Shown piece after piece: positions 19,420 through 29,343 of a DNA stretch of 64,000 nucleotides. Source of the stretch: Fluoribacter dumoffii NY 23 (lineage in GTDB: Bacteria > Pseudomonadota > Gammaproteobacteria > Legionellales > Legionellaceae); NCBI RefSeq assembly GCF_000236165.1, contig NZ_CM001373.1, positions 1,440,777-1,504,776 of the forward strand, written 5' to 3'. Made by a program: the position numbers and the translations under genes. The first letter of the stretch is position 1. Each line of letters opens with the position of its first letter. Below the pieces are notes generated by a model. That model saw only the letters and a list, made by a program, of their open reading frames with translations, did no database searches and had not been told where the DNA came from.

Positions 19420-20877
19420 TTATTTGGTTGGTGCTGCAGGCACTTTATCAATAACCCATGTTAATTGAGCTCCTACAAGATCAGCAGCAAAATGACCGTC
19501 ATTTACATCAACATTGTAGATTGATGTTTGGGATAGAGGCTGGAATGAATCAACATTTGGCTTAGCTCCAGCAAACAAATGAGTGTATCCAACATCCACA
19601 CCGACATTCGGTCTCCATTGATAATGAGCCCCTACAGCAATAGCCCAACGATCCACATCAGGTAAACGCATATTTCTATCTGTATCATTGGTTGGTGTCT
19701 GATCATAACCACCACCCACTCGAAGCATTAATTTCTGATTAACATGATAATTGGCACCAAGAGCAACACGCCATGCATCATGGTAATTTTGCGGAACATT
19801 AGAAGTAATGTTTGCTTGGGTCACTGTGAACAATGGTGGTGTTCCAATGTTAGGAACAGCAACATTATTCAATGTAATGTTTTTAACAACGTGCCAGCCC
19901 GTATAAACTACTGATCCTAATAATGCCAATTTCTCATTAATATCTTGATAAGCACTTAAAGTCACTACATCCGGAAATTCTTGAGGGTCACTAAACAAGT
20001 CGTTATTTGTACGAGATGCTGAAGCAGGTAATACTGGGAATACCAATTCAAAATCATTGTTGGCCAGGATTCCAGAAAGACGGCTGTGTCCATAGAATAC
20101 ATGTCTTATTTTTGATTGGTAGTTAAGACCTATGCGAGTGTGATTATCATTAAAAATTCCCATTACACCAACATGAAAGCCAACTCCCCAGGATTTAGCT
20201 TTGTTATAACTTAAAGAGTCAACCGTAGCAGGATCTTCTTGCAGAATCTGAAAAAGAGTTGGTGCACCAATCATTTGATTAAATTTAGCGCGAGCCCATT
20301 GCAGATCAAGACCAGCTCCCAAGGCGAAATTTTCAGTCAGTCGAGTACCAAGCTCAGGGGAAATGTCAGTGGTCAGAATTTCAGTGTATGTAGCTGAATA
20401 GCGTACTGGAGAGTCAGGAGCCCAATCTGTAGACAACCCGAAAGGGGCGGTAACGCTAAGACCAAAAGTAGTACGCTCACCTAAAGGCAATGCATAATGG
20501 AATGAGGGAACAAAAGCATTGTAACTGCCATCTAGTCCATCAAAATTTTGTACGTATTGAACTACAGGAGGAAAAGGTGGTGGAAGTCCTGTTGCAGTAG
20601 TAAAAGTACTTGTACCATCAACTTTCAAAGTGGGGAATATACCAATGCCACCCAGAACTATTTGCTGCTCACGAAGTAAAGCTAAACCCGCAGGGTTATA
20701 CCAACCTGTTGATGCATCAGCCGCTTCTGCTGCCGAGCCAGCTGCATAGTTACCCACTACATATCCGGCACCTTCGCCATATAAAGAGAATCCCGCTGCA
20801 TGTGCCCCGCCTGCAGCTAGAATACTAATAACAGCAGCGTTAACTAATGTTCTTATAGGTTTGTGCATTTTTTTCAC
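19420..20877 (-). CDS. FadL/OmpP1/TodX family outer-membrane transporter
   Basis: Outer-membrane beta-barrel channel for long-chain fatty acids or other hydrophobic molecules. The 485-residue product has a signal peptide ending GGAHAAGFSLYGEGAG and the FadL N-terminal hatch signature AEAADASTGWYNPAGLALL. The rest alternates short polar loops and amphipathic strands, and the last residues form a long tail rather than a terminal aromatic. The start is a GTG: AAGGAG lies six bases before the GTG at 20877, while the ATG at 20868 is too far away. It would help import host-derived fatty acids, matching the beta-oxidation-type genes elsewhere. Substrate is inferred from family. Confidence 0.9.
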   Translation of the reverse strand: MKKMHKPIRTLVNAAVISILAAGGAHAAGFSLYGEGAGYVVGNYAAGSAAEAADASTGWYNPAGLALLREQQIVLGGIGIFPTLKVDGTSTFTTATGLPPPFPPVVQYVQNFDGLDGSYNAFVPSFHYALPLGERTTFGLSVTAPFGLSTDWAPDSPVRYSATYTEILTTDISPELGTRLTENFALGAGLDLQWARAKFNQMIGAPTLFQILQEDPATVDSLSYNKAKSWGVGFHVGVMGIFNDNHTRIGLNYQSKIRHVFYGHSRLSGILANNDFELVFPVLPASASRTNNDLFSDPQEFPDVVTLSAYQDINEKLALLGSVVYTGWHVVKNITLNNVAVPNIGTPPLFTVTQANITSNVPQNYHDAWRVALGANYHVNQKLMLRVGGGYDQTPTNDTDRNMRLPDVDRWAIAVGAHYQWRPNVGVDVGYTHLFAGAKPNVDSFQPLSQTSIYNVDVNDGHFAADLVGAQLTWVIDKVPAAPTK

Positions 20878-21154
20878 TCATTACTCCTTAAATATCATAC
20901 TTCAATATATTGAATAAAATACGTCCGCTGAACAGCGAGTGTAACCTGTTTTCCAATCATTAAAAACACCTTGAAAATACTTTTTTCTATTTAGATTCAA
21001 TAAGTAATGAATAATAATCCACAATGACATATTTAAATCCACCATGGGTAATTTATGAATAATATTGGCGATGAATTTTTAATTAGCGTCCCGGATACTT
21101 GTGCTTTTCCTCTAGTCCATGCTAATGTGTATTAATTTTGTGCGGAAATGAATC

Positions 21155-23716
21155 ATGCAACAAATAGTAACCAAATTTGGTGGTACCAGCGTTTCAAGTC
21201 GTAATACCTGGGATAATATTGTTTCCATTACTAAAAAGCATATGAAATCGGGGATCCAGCCTGTTATCGTTTGCTCTGCACTCACACAAATTTCCAACAA
21301 ACTTGAAAAAGCCATTGAGGCTGCCTTGATTAATGAACATCAAGGCATTTTTACGGACATTCGTAATGAACATCTCAATCTTGCAGAACAACTTGAAGTA
21401 AATCCGGATATAATTGCCCAGGACTTGCTTCAATTAGAACAATGGCTTACGGGCATCTCTCTCTTAAAACAAGCCCCTGCCAAGACGCATGCAGAAATTC
21501 TAAGCATGGGCGAACTCATGATGACGCGATTGGGGCACGCTTTTCTGGAAAAACAGGGAATTCATTGCAAATGGTATGATGCTCGGGAGTTTTTAACCAG
21601 CACACCATTTCCTGACGGAGGTGCTGCAAATTACCTGTCCGCTCGTTGCGAGAGTGAATATGATCCTGCGTTAGTAGAAAAATTCATCTCCAGTGGGGCT
21701 CAAGCCATTATTACTCAAGGTTTTTTTGCGGCGAATCCTCAAGGAGAAACCGTGTTACTGGGACGCGGGGGTTCTGATACTTCTGCTGCCTTAATCGCAG
21801 GGAAACTTCAGGCAGCATCTTGTGAAATCTGGACTGATGTTCCTGGAATTTATACTGCAAATCCTCACCAATTACCCCAGGCACGTTTATTGAAGAAATT
21901 AAATTACGATGAGGCGCAGGAAATTGCGACAATGGGGGCTAAAGTATTGCACCCAAATTGTATACCCCCTGTCCGTCGTGCCAACATCCCAATGTCCGTC
22001 AAATTTACACAAATGCCGGAACATTCAGGAACGCTTATTACTAAAGATATTGATGAAACAGCACCACTCATTAAATCCATCCAGATTAAAAACAGTATTC
22101 TGTTAATTTCTATAGATACCTTGCACATGTGGCAACAAGTTGGATTTTTATCAGATGTTTTTACCGCATTTAAGCATCATGGCTTCTCAGTAGACTTACT
22201 CTCTTCATCGGAGTTTAACGTTACTTTATCACTCGATATTAACAGTAAAATTCATGATCGGCCGGCGATTAATGCATTATTGGCGGAATTGAATCAATTT
22301 GGACGGGCGAAACTGATTGAACCTTGCAGCGCAGTAAGTCTAGTAGGTCATCATATAAGGACGGTATTGCCCCAACTGGGCCCAGCCCTGGAAGTATTTG
22401 AAGCCAAACAAGTTTACTTAATGTCACTTGCTTCCAACGATTTGAACCTGACTTTCGTTGTTGATGAATCCCAGGCAAATCAACTGTGTCAAAAACTTCA
22501 TCATTTACTCATCGAGAATAATCCTCAAATTTTCTACTATTCAAAAAGCTGGCATGAAGAATTTGGCAAACCTACTGTGCGTAGCATTCCGTGGTGGGAA
22601 AAAGAGCGTGATCGTTTATTAACCATTGCTGCGGTTAATTCGCCCTGCTATGTTTATCACAGTCAAACGCAAGCTGTGAGGGCTAAACAGTTATTGGCTC
22701 TAAAATCGATTGATACCTTGTTTTATGCAATTAAAGCCAACCCCCATCCTTCAATTTTAAAAACTATGGAAAAGGAAGGTGTCGGATTTGAGTGTGTCTC
22801 TATTCAGGAATTAGACCGTGTGTTGGAACTTTTCCCTGACATCAATCGTAAACGAATTTTATTCACCCCCAATTTTGCCCCCAAAACTGAATATGAATAT
22901 GCATTAAACAAGGATTGTTATGTCACAATCGATAGTTTATATCCTCTGGAGCATTGGCCCGAATTGTTTAAAAATCGCGGCGTGATTATTCGGATTGATC
23001 CAGGCACAGGTGCCGGCCATCACAAACATGTTTCAACCGGGGGCAATGAGTCAAAATTCGGAATTACCCAAAATGACCTGGATCAAGTTGTCGCCTTAAC
23101 CAAAAAACACAACATTCAGGTAATAGGATTGCATGCACATTCGGGAAGTGGCATTCTTACCCCGGAACTATGGCAACAAACAGCATTGATGCTTGCCTCT
23201 TTAACGGAGCTGTTCCCACAAGTCAAATCCATTAATTTGGGCGGTGGCTTGGGGGTAGTTGAAAAACCTGGACAACAACCGCTGGACTTTACTGGTCTGG
23301 ATGCGTTGCTGATGGCAGTGAAGTCACGTTATCCCCAAATTGAAATCTGGCTTGAACCTGGCCGTTTTTTTGTAGCAGAAAGCGGAGTTATTCTTGCCAA
23401 AGTGACTCAATGCAAAGAAAAGGGCAAGGTGAAATTTGTTGGCATTGAAACCGGTATGAATTCCCTGATCCGCCCCTCTTTATATGGTGCCTATCACGAG
23501 ATTGTGAACTTAAGCAGGTTATATGAAGAAAAAGCAGGATTTTCCCATATTGTAGGTCCAATTTGTGAATCAGGGGATACTCTCGGCTATGACCGATTAT
23601 TACCCGTGACAGAAGAAGGTGATGTACTATTAATTGCCAATACTGGCGCATATGGCCGCTGCATGAGTTCGCATTACAATTTACGCCCGCCAGCACAAGA
23701 AATTGTTATAGACTGA
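21155..23716 (+). CDS. Bifunctional aspartokinase / diaminopimelate decarboxylase
   Basis: One 853-residue polypeptide carries the first and the last steps of lysine synthesis. Residues 1-290 are the aspartokinase (KFGGTSVSS at the N-terminus, LLGRGGSDTSAALIAGKL, EIWTDVPGIYTANP), followed by ACT-type regulatory sequence to about residue 440. The second half is a fold-III PLP decarboxylase: Lys527 in LFYAIKANPHPS binds PLP, with HAHSGSG, NLGGGLGV, EPGRFF and GPICESGDTLG. The fusion is known in Xanthomonadales and Legionella. Meso-diaminopimelate is also needed for peptidoglycan, so lysine feedback on the ACT region would matter. A strong terminator follows. Confidence 0.95.
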   Translation: MQQIVTKFGGTSVSSRNTWDNIVSITKKHMKSGIQPVIVCSALTQISNKLEKAIEAALINEHQGIFTDIRNEHLNLAEQLEVNPDIIAQDLLQLEQWLTGISLLKQAPAKTHAEILSMGELMMTRLGHAFLEKQGIHCKWYDAREFLTSTPFPDGGAANYLSARCESEYDPALVEKFISSGAQAIITQGFFAANPQGETVLLGRGGSDTSAALIAGKLQAASCEIWTDVPGIYTANPHQLPQARLLKKLNYDEAQEIATMGAKVLHPNCIPPVRRANIPMSVKFTQMPEHSGTLITKDIDETAPLIKSIQIKNSILLISIDTLHMWQQVGFLSDVFTAFKHHGFSVDLLSSSEFNVTLSLDINSKIHDRPAINALLAELNQFGRAKLIEPCSAVSLVGHHIRTVLPQLGPALEVFEAKQVYLMSLASNDLNLTFVVDESQANQLCQKLHHLLIENNPQIFYYSKSWHEEFGKPTVRSIPWWEKERDRLLTIAAVNSPCYVYHSQTQAVRAKQLLALKSIDTLFYAIKANPHPSILKTMEKEGVGFECVSIQELDRVLELFPDINRKRILFTPNFAPKTEYEYALNKDCYVTIDSLYPLEHWPELFKNRGVIIRIDPGTGAGHHKHVSTGGNESKFGITQNDLDQVVALTKKHNIQVIGLHAHSGSGILTPELWQQTALMLASLTELFPQVKSINLGGGLGVVEKPGQQPLDFTGLDALLMAVKSRYPQIEIWLEPGRFFVAESGVILAKVTQCKEKGKVKFVGIETGMNSLIRPSLYGAYHEIVNLSRLYEEKAGFSHIVGPICESGDTLGYDRLLPVTEEGDVLLIANTGAYGRCMSSHYNLRPPAQEIVID

Positions 23717-23730
23717 CCCTATTTTTCCAA

Positions 23731-23767
23731 GGGAAAAAGGCCTGATTCAATTCAGGCTCCCTTTTTC
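23731..23767 (+). terminator. Rho-independent terminator after the lysine fusion gene
   Basis: GCCTGA at 23740-23745 pairs with TCAGGC at 23752-23757 around TTCAAT. The helix extends outward by an AAAAAG/CTTTTT arm with a small bulge, ending in a T-run. It begins 14 bases after the stop codon. Confidence 0.75.
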
Positions 23768-23870
23768 TAGCGTGCATCTTGCCCTCATGATCCGAACACG
23801 TCAACATCATGGGTAAGTTGCGGGTATGAGGTGCAGGAAAACATTAATAAAACAAATATGGATTAAGATA

Positions 23871-26800
23871 ATGCTAGTCGACAGTGATCAACGTAGCCGG
23901 GCCACAGATCCTTCCTTTTCATTCATCGTGCAAGCTCCTGCAGGTTCAGGCAAAACTGAAATCCTTACTCAACGTTATTTAAGATTGTTAGGTACAGTAT
24001 CTGCGCCGGAACAAATTATTGCCCTAACCTTCACCCGGAAAGCGGCAAGTGAAATGCGCGAGCGTATTGTTCTTGCTTTGCAACAGGCAGCAAACAAGAA
24101 AAAAGCCGATACCCCGCATCAACAGAAAACTCTCGAATTTGCCTGGGAGGCACTTCAACGCGATGCACACTATCATTGGAATTTATTACTGCAGCCCAGT
24201 CGATTAAGAATCATAACCATTGACTCTTTATGCCAAAGTTTAAATCAAGCTATTCCCCTTTTGGAAAAACAAATTACTTATTCGAAAATTACCGATAAAT
24301 CGGATAGTTATTATTTAAATGCAGGCCGTCGTTGCATTCAATTTGCTCTAGCAACCCCGGAATATCAACTCGCTATAAAAACACTTTTGTTGCATGTCGA
24401 TAATCGCCAGGACAAACTGCTTGAGCTCTTTAGCACCCTACTCTCCCAACGAGATCAGTGGTTAGCCCCACTCTTCCAAGCACGTACTCAGGAAAAAACA
24501 GCTTTTGAGCGAGCACTCCAACTGATTGAACAACATGAATTACAGCAGTTCAAACAAAGTTTACCAGAACATTTAGCAGAGGAGTTGACCCGCTGTGTGC
24601 GTGAATTGGCTGCTCTTATAGCAAATAATCCGGATTCACCGCATTATGCCCTCAGGGATTGGTATGACTTTCAACAAACCAACCCGGAAATTGCCTTGGC
24701 TTTAAGGAAACTGTTACTTACTGGTGATGCAAATTTTCGTAAAAGTTTTGATCATCATGTGGGTTTCTTTACTACCTCATGTCCTCCGGTTGAGTACAAA
24801 AGAATCAAAAATGCCAGCAGGGAGTTACTCGCCGAACTTAATGAATACCCTGAGTTTCTTGAAGCATTGATTCAGGTCAGCAATTTACCAGCACCAGAAT
24901 ATGATGCGGAGCAATGGGAAGTACTGCAGGCACTTTTTGTATTACTTCCTCTTCTTGTGGGTCATTTGCACGTGTTATTTAGTGAAAAAAATGAAGTTGA
25001 TTTCACTACTATCTCCCAACAGGCCCTAAACGCATTAGGAAATGAAGAAAATCCGACTGATTTGGCCCTTTACCTGGATCATACTCTTCAACATATTCTG
25101 GTGGATGAATTTCAGGATACGTCAATAACCCAATTTGAATTATTAACAAAACTTGTTTGGGGATGGGAAAACGGGGATGGGCGAACTCTTTTTATTGTTG
25201 GCGATCCCATGCAATCGATCTATCGTTTCCGGCAAGCAGAAGTTGGTTTATTTTTTAGAGCTAAAGAGCAAGGTATAGGTCCAGTTCAACTTCAGTCTCT
25301 GGAGTTAAGTTGTAATTTTCGATCTACCCAAACCATTGTGGAGTGGGTAAATAATCAATTTATCACCATATTTCCCAGGAAAGTTGATATAGAGTCCGGT
25401 GCTGTTTCGTTTCATCGCAGTGTTCATATTATCCAAAATAATGAAGGCAGCGCTGTTCAGGCCATGCAATTTAAAAATAAAGAGCACGAGGCAAAAAAAC
25501 TCATCGAAATCATTCAACATGAACTGCAAACATACCCTCAGCAGAGTATGGCCATTTTGGTACGCTCAAGAACGCAATTAGGCGAGATCATCCGTCTGCT
25601 TCGCCAAAATCAAATTCCTTATCAGGGAAGCGATATCACTTTGTTAGCAAATCTGGGTCACTTACGCGATGTATGGTCATTAACCCAGGCTTTATTGACC
25701 CCAGCAAACCGCATGGCGTGGCTGGCAATTCTTCGTAGTCCTTATTGTGGGTTATCTTTAAAAGACCTTCACGTTATAGCCCAATTTAACAAGAAAAAAT
25801 CAATTTACTCCGCTTTGTTACAGTTAAATAAAATCACAGGCATCAGTGAGGAAGGCCGGATTCGAGCTGATTATTTTATACGCGTCATGCACAAATCTCT
25901 AGCCCAAAGGTATGAAAGCAAGCTTTCCTCCTGGATTATCCAGACCTTAAAAGAACTGCACATGGATAGGATCTTAAATGCTAATCAACTCAATGATCTC
26001 GAACAATTCTGGATTTTGCTTGATCGTTATGAGCAAGACGGCCGCCTTGCAGAGATGAAAGAATTTGTAACCGAACTCAATAAACTCTATTCACAACAAG
26101 CTAATCCCTCTTGCTTGCAAGTAATGACGATTCATAAATCCAAAGGTCTGGAATTTGATACGGTATTTTTACCTGGCCTCGGTACCCAGCCCAATCGTGG
26201 TGATAAACCGATGTTACGCTGGCTTAATCTCCCAACCCAAAATCAGGGTAATTTGTTGCTGATGTCTCCGATACACGCGCTACATCAGGACCATTGCCCT
26301 TTGTATGAATATTTAGGCCAGTTGGATGAGGTAAAAAGCCGCTATGAAGCACAACGATTACTCTATGTCGCAGTGACCCGTGCGAAGGCACGTCTGTATT
26401 TAATGGACCATTCAGAAAGATCCTCAAAAAACTCATTTCGTAACCTTCTAAATCATTTAGAATTTATTGAAGAGGAACCCGGCTCCATAGTTGAGGAAGT
26501 ACATAACTTATTACCCGGGCTTGGACGCTTACCTCTCGGGTATTACCAAAACATCCCCTCAGAAGTTATTGATCTCCGTCCACACCTAAAAACAACATCT
26601 TTAATAACGAGTGTTCCTCGATTAATCGGGATCGTAACCCATAAATTATTGCAATGGATCTGTGATAATCATCCACAAACTGTAACCGAAATCCCCTGGG
26701 GGTTGGCTCGTTACGAACTTCGAAAACTGGGTTTCAACGAAACAATGCAACATGAAGCACTTTCAGGGATCCAAGAACAAATCACCCGAATGTTTGAAGA

Positions 26801-27113
26801 TCCCACGGGAATATGGATTATCAAAAAACATTCCGCAGAACAGAACGAATATGAGTTACTGGTAGAACATCAAAGTAAGCCAATTACCCGTATAATTGAC
26901 CGAACTTTTGAGGAGCACGGAAAACGCTGGATTATTGATTTCAAAACAGGAAGAGAGGATGAGTCTTCCCTGATCCAGCATAGACAGCAATTAAATGAAT
27001 ACGGTTCTTATCTGGCCAGGCACACCTCCCTGCCTATTTATTGCGGTATTTATTACCTTCCGAGCAATCACTGGGTTAATTGGCATTATGAACTCCCTGA
27101 AATGCTCGTTTGA
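23871..27113 (+). CDS. UvrD-family helicase-nuclease, AddA/RecB-like
   Basis: A 1080-residue DNA helicase-exonuclease. Superfamily 1A motifs are in order: Walker A VQAPAGSGKTE (Lys28), ALTFTRKAASEMRERI, LVDEFQDTSITQFELL, VGDPMQSIYRFRQAEVGLF, MTIHKSKGLEFDTVFLPGL and RLLYVAVTRAKARLYL. The C-terminal 200 residues carry a PD-(D/E)XK nuclease (RWIIDFKTG, then QLNEYGSYL). The domain order is AddA/RecB-like. No addB- or recC-like gene is adjacent. I took the ATG at 23871; an upstream ATG would add 15 basic residues of poor match. Role in double-strand-break processing is inference. Confidence 0.88.
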   Translation: MLVDSDQRSRATDPSFSFIVQAPAGSGKTEILTQRYLRLLGTVSAPEQIIALTFTRKAASEMRERIVLALQQAANKKKADTPHQQKTLEFAWEALQRDAHYHWNLLLQPSRLRIITIDSLCQSLNQAIPLLEKQITYSKITDKSDSYYLNAGRRCIQFALATPEYQLAIKTLLLHVDNRQDKLLELFSTLLSQRDQWLAPLFQARTQEKTAFERALQLIEQHELQQFKQSLPEHLAEELTRCVRELAALIANNPDSPHYALRDWYDFQQTNPEIALALRKLLLTGDANFRKSFDHHVGFFTTSCPPVEYKRIKNASRELLAELNEYPEFLEALIQVSNLPAPEYDAEQWEVLQALFVLLPLLVGHLHVLFSEKNEVDFTTISQQALNALGNEENPTDLALYLDHTLQHILVDEFQDTSITQFELLTKLVWGWENGDGRTLFIVGDPMQSIYRFRQAEVGLFFRAKEQGIGPVQLQSLELSCNFRSTQTIVEWVNNQFITIFPRKVDIESGAVSFHRSVHIIQNNEGSAVQAMQFKNKEHEAKKLIEIIQHELQTYPQQSMAILVRSRTQLGEIIRLLRQNQIPYQGSDITLLANLGHLRDVWSLTQALLTPANRMAWLAILRSPYCGLSLKDLHVIAQFNKKKSIYSALLQLNKITGISEEGRIRADYFIRVMHKSLAQRYESKLSSWIIQTLKELHMDRILNANQLNDLEQFWILLDRYEQDGRLAEMKEFVTELNKLYSQQANPSCLQVMTIHKSKGLEFDTVFLPGLGTQPNRGDKPMLRWLNLPTQNQGNLLLMSPIHALHQDHCPLYEYLGQLDEVKSRYEAQRLLYVAVTRAKARLYLMDHSERSSKNSFRNLLNHLEFIEEEPGSIVEEVHNLLPGLGRLPLGYYQNIPSEVIDLRPHLKTTSLITSVPRLIGIVTHKLLQWICDNHPQTVTEIPWGLARYELRKLGFNETMQHEALSGIQEQITRMFEDPTGIWIIKKHSAEQNEYELLVEHQSKPITRIIDRTFEEHGKRWIIDFKTGREDESSLIQHRQQLNEYGSYLARHTSLPIYCGIYYLPSNHWVNWHYELPEMLV

Positions 27114-27184
27114 TCCGGGCCAATAATTCTATGAAATAATAAATCTCTGCGTTATCATTCTTTTTTTATTTTCAAGGCTAATCC

Positions 27185-28258
27185 ATGACCACTGAAGAAA
27201 CTGTAATTCGCTTGCTGAACTCGCTAAAAGATCCATTCCTGGGCCTTACCGCTAAAGAAATGAATTTACAATGCAGCCTTGAAATGACGGAGAATCACTT
27301 ACTCCTCAATCTCACTGCCGGATTTCCCTGCAGTTCACTGGAAAAACAGTATAAACCTGAATTACATGCAGCCTTACGCTCCACATTTCCTAATCAGGAG
27401 GTGATAATTCACCTCAATGAAGTAATTAAACCCCACAAGACACAACTTTATGGCAAGGGATTGCGGGGAGTAAAAAATACAATCGCTGTAGCATCAGGTA
27501 AAGGAGGCGTGGGAAAATCCACGGTCACAGTCAATTTAGCTACGGCCTTAGCTCGATTAGGAGCTCGGGTGGGTATTTTAGATGCAGACATCTATGGTCC
27601 AAGTATCCCTTTAATGCTTGGCTCAACCGAGCCAGTACAAATCAGTGGCGACCAGTATCTCCCCGCCAAAGCTCATGGATTGCAAAGCATGTCTATTGGC
27701 TACCTGACAAACAATGAGCAAGCAATAATCTGGCGCGGTCCTATGCTTGCCAAATCTTTAATCCAAATGCTGGATATTACTCTTTGGGATAACCTGGATT
27801 ATTTATTCATTGACTTACCGCCAGGAACGGGCGACATTCAACTGACTTTAGTGCAAAAAATTCCCTTGACTGCAGCCATAGTAGTAACCACACCGCAAAA
27901 TGTAGCAACACTGGATGCACAAAAAGCAATAAATATGTTTTCCAAAACAGGGATTGATGTATTAGGTATTATAGAAAATATGGCCACGCATATTTGCAGC
28001 CAATGTGGACATCAGGAAACAATTTTTGGTGCAGGTGGAGCGGAGCATCTTTGCGCTACCCATCATGTTACCTTACTCGGACAACTTCCTTTGGACGGAC
28101 GCATAAGACAAAACTGTGATGAGGGTTGTCCCACCGCAACGAAACCCTATGATGGGTTGACGGATACAATAACAAAAGCAGCCCTGATGAGCGCAATTGA
28201 GTTAGCGAAAAGGCCTATTAATTATGCAGATAAATTTCCCAAAATTGTTGTTGAGTGA
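27185..28258 (+). CDS. mrp: Mrp/ApbC family iron-sulfur carrier ATPase
   Basis: P-loop ATPase that carries and hands over 4Fe-4S clusters. The 357-residue protein has an N-terminal MIP18-like domain (residues 1-80), the deviant Walker A SGKGGVGKST (Lys111), DADIYGPSIP and LIDLPPGTGDIQL. The cluster-binding pair is Cys271 and Cys274 in ICSQCGH. The MIP18-like domain lacks obvious conserved cysteines apart from Cys49. It starts 71 bases after the helicase gene and may share its transcript. Length is normal. Confidence 0.94.
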   Translation: MTTEETVIRLLNSLKDPFLGLTAKEMNLQCSLEMTENHLLLNLTAGFPCSSLEKQYKPELHAALRSTFPNQEVIIHLNEVIKPHKTQLYGKGLRGVKNTIAVASGKGGVGKSTVTVNLATALARLGARVGILDADIYGPSIPLMLGSTEPVQISGDQYLPAKAHGLQSMSIGYLTNNEQAIIWRGPMLAKSLIQMLDITLWDNLDYLFIDLPPGTGDIQLTLVQKIPLTAAIVVTTPQNVATLDAQKAINMFSKTGIDVLGIIENMATHICSQCGHQETIFGAGGAEHLCATHHVTLLGQLPLDGRIRQNCDEGCPTATKPYDGLTDTITKAALMSAIELAKRPINYADKFPKIVVE

Positions 28259-28268
28259 ATTCTTTAGA

Positions 28269-28315
28269 GGCAGGTATAATTGGTTAAAGATACTTTAATC
28301 GAATCGTTACCTGCC
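28269..28315. repeat. Compound inverted repeat after mrp
   Basis: GGCAGGTA at 28269-28276 pairs with TACCTGCC at 28308-28315. Inside, GGTTAAAG at 28282-28289 pairs with CTTTAATC at 28293-28300 around a 3-base loop. No T-run follows. It is either an mRNA 3-prime structure or a member of a palindromic repeat family. Confidence 0.6.
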
Positions 28316-28390
28316 GTTTACTTAACAGAAATGAGATACACTTTTGATTAAAAGTAAGATTCATAAAAAATAACAATAAATAAATTAGCC

Positions 28391-28933
28391 ATGGAACGAT
28401 TAATAATATTAACAATTAGCTTTCTGTATTCCGCCCTCGCCTTAGCCCAAGCATCCTATCAAATTGATTTGATTATTTTTGCACACCCAAATCAAATTAC
28501 AGGATTGGCTGTCGATACGCCGCTTATCCCAATGAACACAAACGCTATACCCTTGAAAATGGAGACCGATAAATCAGGAAAACCTTATCGATTGTTGCCT
28601 CCTTCTTCATCAAGTCTTCGGGATGAGTATTATCTGTTGACTCGAAAATCACGCTATCAGGTTCTTGGACATTATTCCTGGAGGCAACCTGCAAATAACC
28701 AAAGCAATGTTGTTCTTCCTCTGGCAGAACATAACGGTTGGCAAATGCAAAGTACTATAAACGTCAAGCAAAGCAACTATTATTCTTTTGATGCTGAAGT
28801 GCAGGTCTCTCCACCTGGGAATCCACAATCGTCGTTCACTGTATCGCAAAAACAACGCCTCAAGGGTGAGGTGGTTTATTATCTGGATAATGCCCAAATT
28901 GGCATGTTAGTTAAAATTCATAAACAAGGGTAA
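28391..28933 (+). CDS. CsiV-like exported protein (peptidoglycan-associated family)
   Basis: A 180-residue exported protein with a signal peptide (IILTISFLYSALALAQA). The mature start YQIDLIIFAH, the central SRYQVLGHYSWRQP and the end RLKGEVVYYLDNAQIGMLVKI resemble the CsiV family, described in Vibrio as a periplasmic peptidoglycan-binding partner of LpoA in cell-wall synthesis. Here it is shorter than usual because the acidic mid-region is missing. It is 132 bases downstream of mrp, beyond a large hairpin, so probably separately expressed. Assignment is by motif resemblance only. Confidence 0.6.
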   Translation: MERLIILTISFLYSALALAQASYQIDLIIFAHPNQITGLAVDTPLIPMNTNAIPLKMETDKSGKPYRLLPPSSSSLRDEYYLLTRKSRYQVLGHYSWRQPANNQSNVVLPLAEHNGWQMQSTINVKQSNYYSFDAEVQVSPPGNPQSSFTVSQKQRLKGEVVYYLDNAQIGMLVKIHKQG

Positions 28934-28950
28934 AATGATACTTTTTCCAG

Positions 28951-28974
28951 TCTGGATTAGTTTTGTAATCCGGA
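28951..28974. terminator. Hairpin after the CsiV-like gene
   Basis: TCTGGATTA at 28951-28959 pairs with TAATCCGGA at 28966-28974 (one G-U pair) around GTTTTG, 17 bases after the stop codon. No long T-run. The arm GGATTA/TAATCC recurs at 34598-34623. Confidence 0.45.
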
Positions 28975-29015
28975 TCTTACATGTCGTTTCTTTACCTTAA
29001 CCACTATCCCCAAAT

Positions 29016-29315
29016 TTATTTTTTGACCGGAGGAAAAATCTGGTCAAATACCATTGCGCCCCCCTCTATAATATGGTTCACCGTAGTGTTCACATCGGTG
29101 ACTTTAGGGCTGCTCTTATTGGAAAAGAAGCCCCAAACTCCATTACCTGATTGTTTTCTGCCTGTCTCATGTAATCCGAATAATGCCGCTGCAGTAAGGG
29201 TTAATGTAGCAAATGGCCCTAATCTTGAATAAAAAGGAGACATGAATAAATTTCCAAAACTGAGTAATGCACCAGTTTTGAGCGCTTTTTCTGGATTGAG
29301 GCGTTCTTTAGGCAT
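29016..29315 (-). CDS. Small membrane protein, paralogue of the next gene (99 aa)
   Basis: Unrecognised small protein. It has a hydrophobic centre (LLSFGNLFMSPFYSRLG, then TLTLTAAALFGLHETG) that would form one or two membrane segments, and a C-terminal motif EGGAMVFDQIFPP. The start at 29315 is chosen because AAGGAAG lies just upstream; a longer frame would overlap the neighbour. It aligns along its length with the 111-residue product upstream (ALLxxGNxxxxPFY, GxHExG, GGAxxFDxIxP), so the two are a tandem duplication in one operon with a 28-base gap. Function unknown. Confidence 0.7.
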   Translation of the reverse strand: MPKERLNPEKALKTGALLSFGNLFMSPFYSRLGPFATLTLTAAALFGLHETGRKQSGNGVWGFFSNKSSPKVTDVNTTVNHIIEGGAMVFDQIFPPVKK

Positions 29316-29343
29316 TTTTACTTCCTTGAAACTATTTAAAAAA

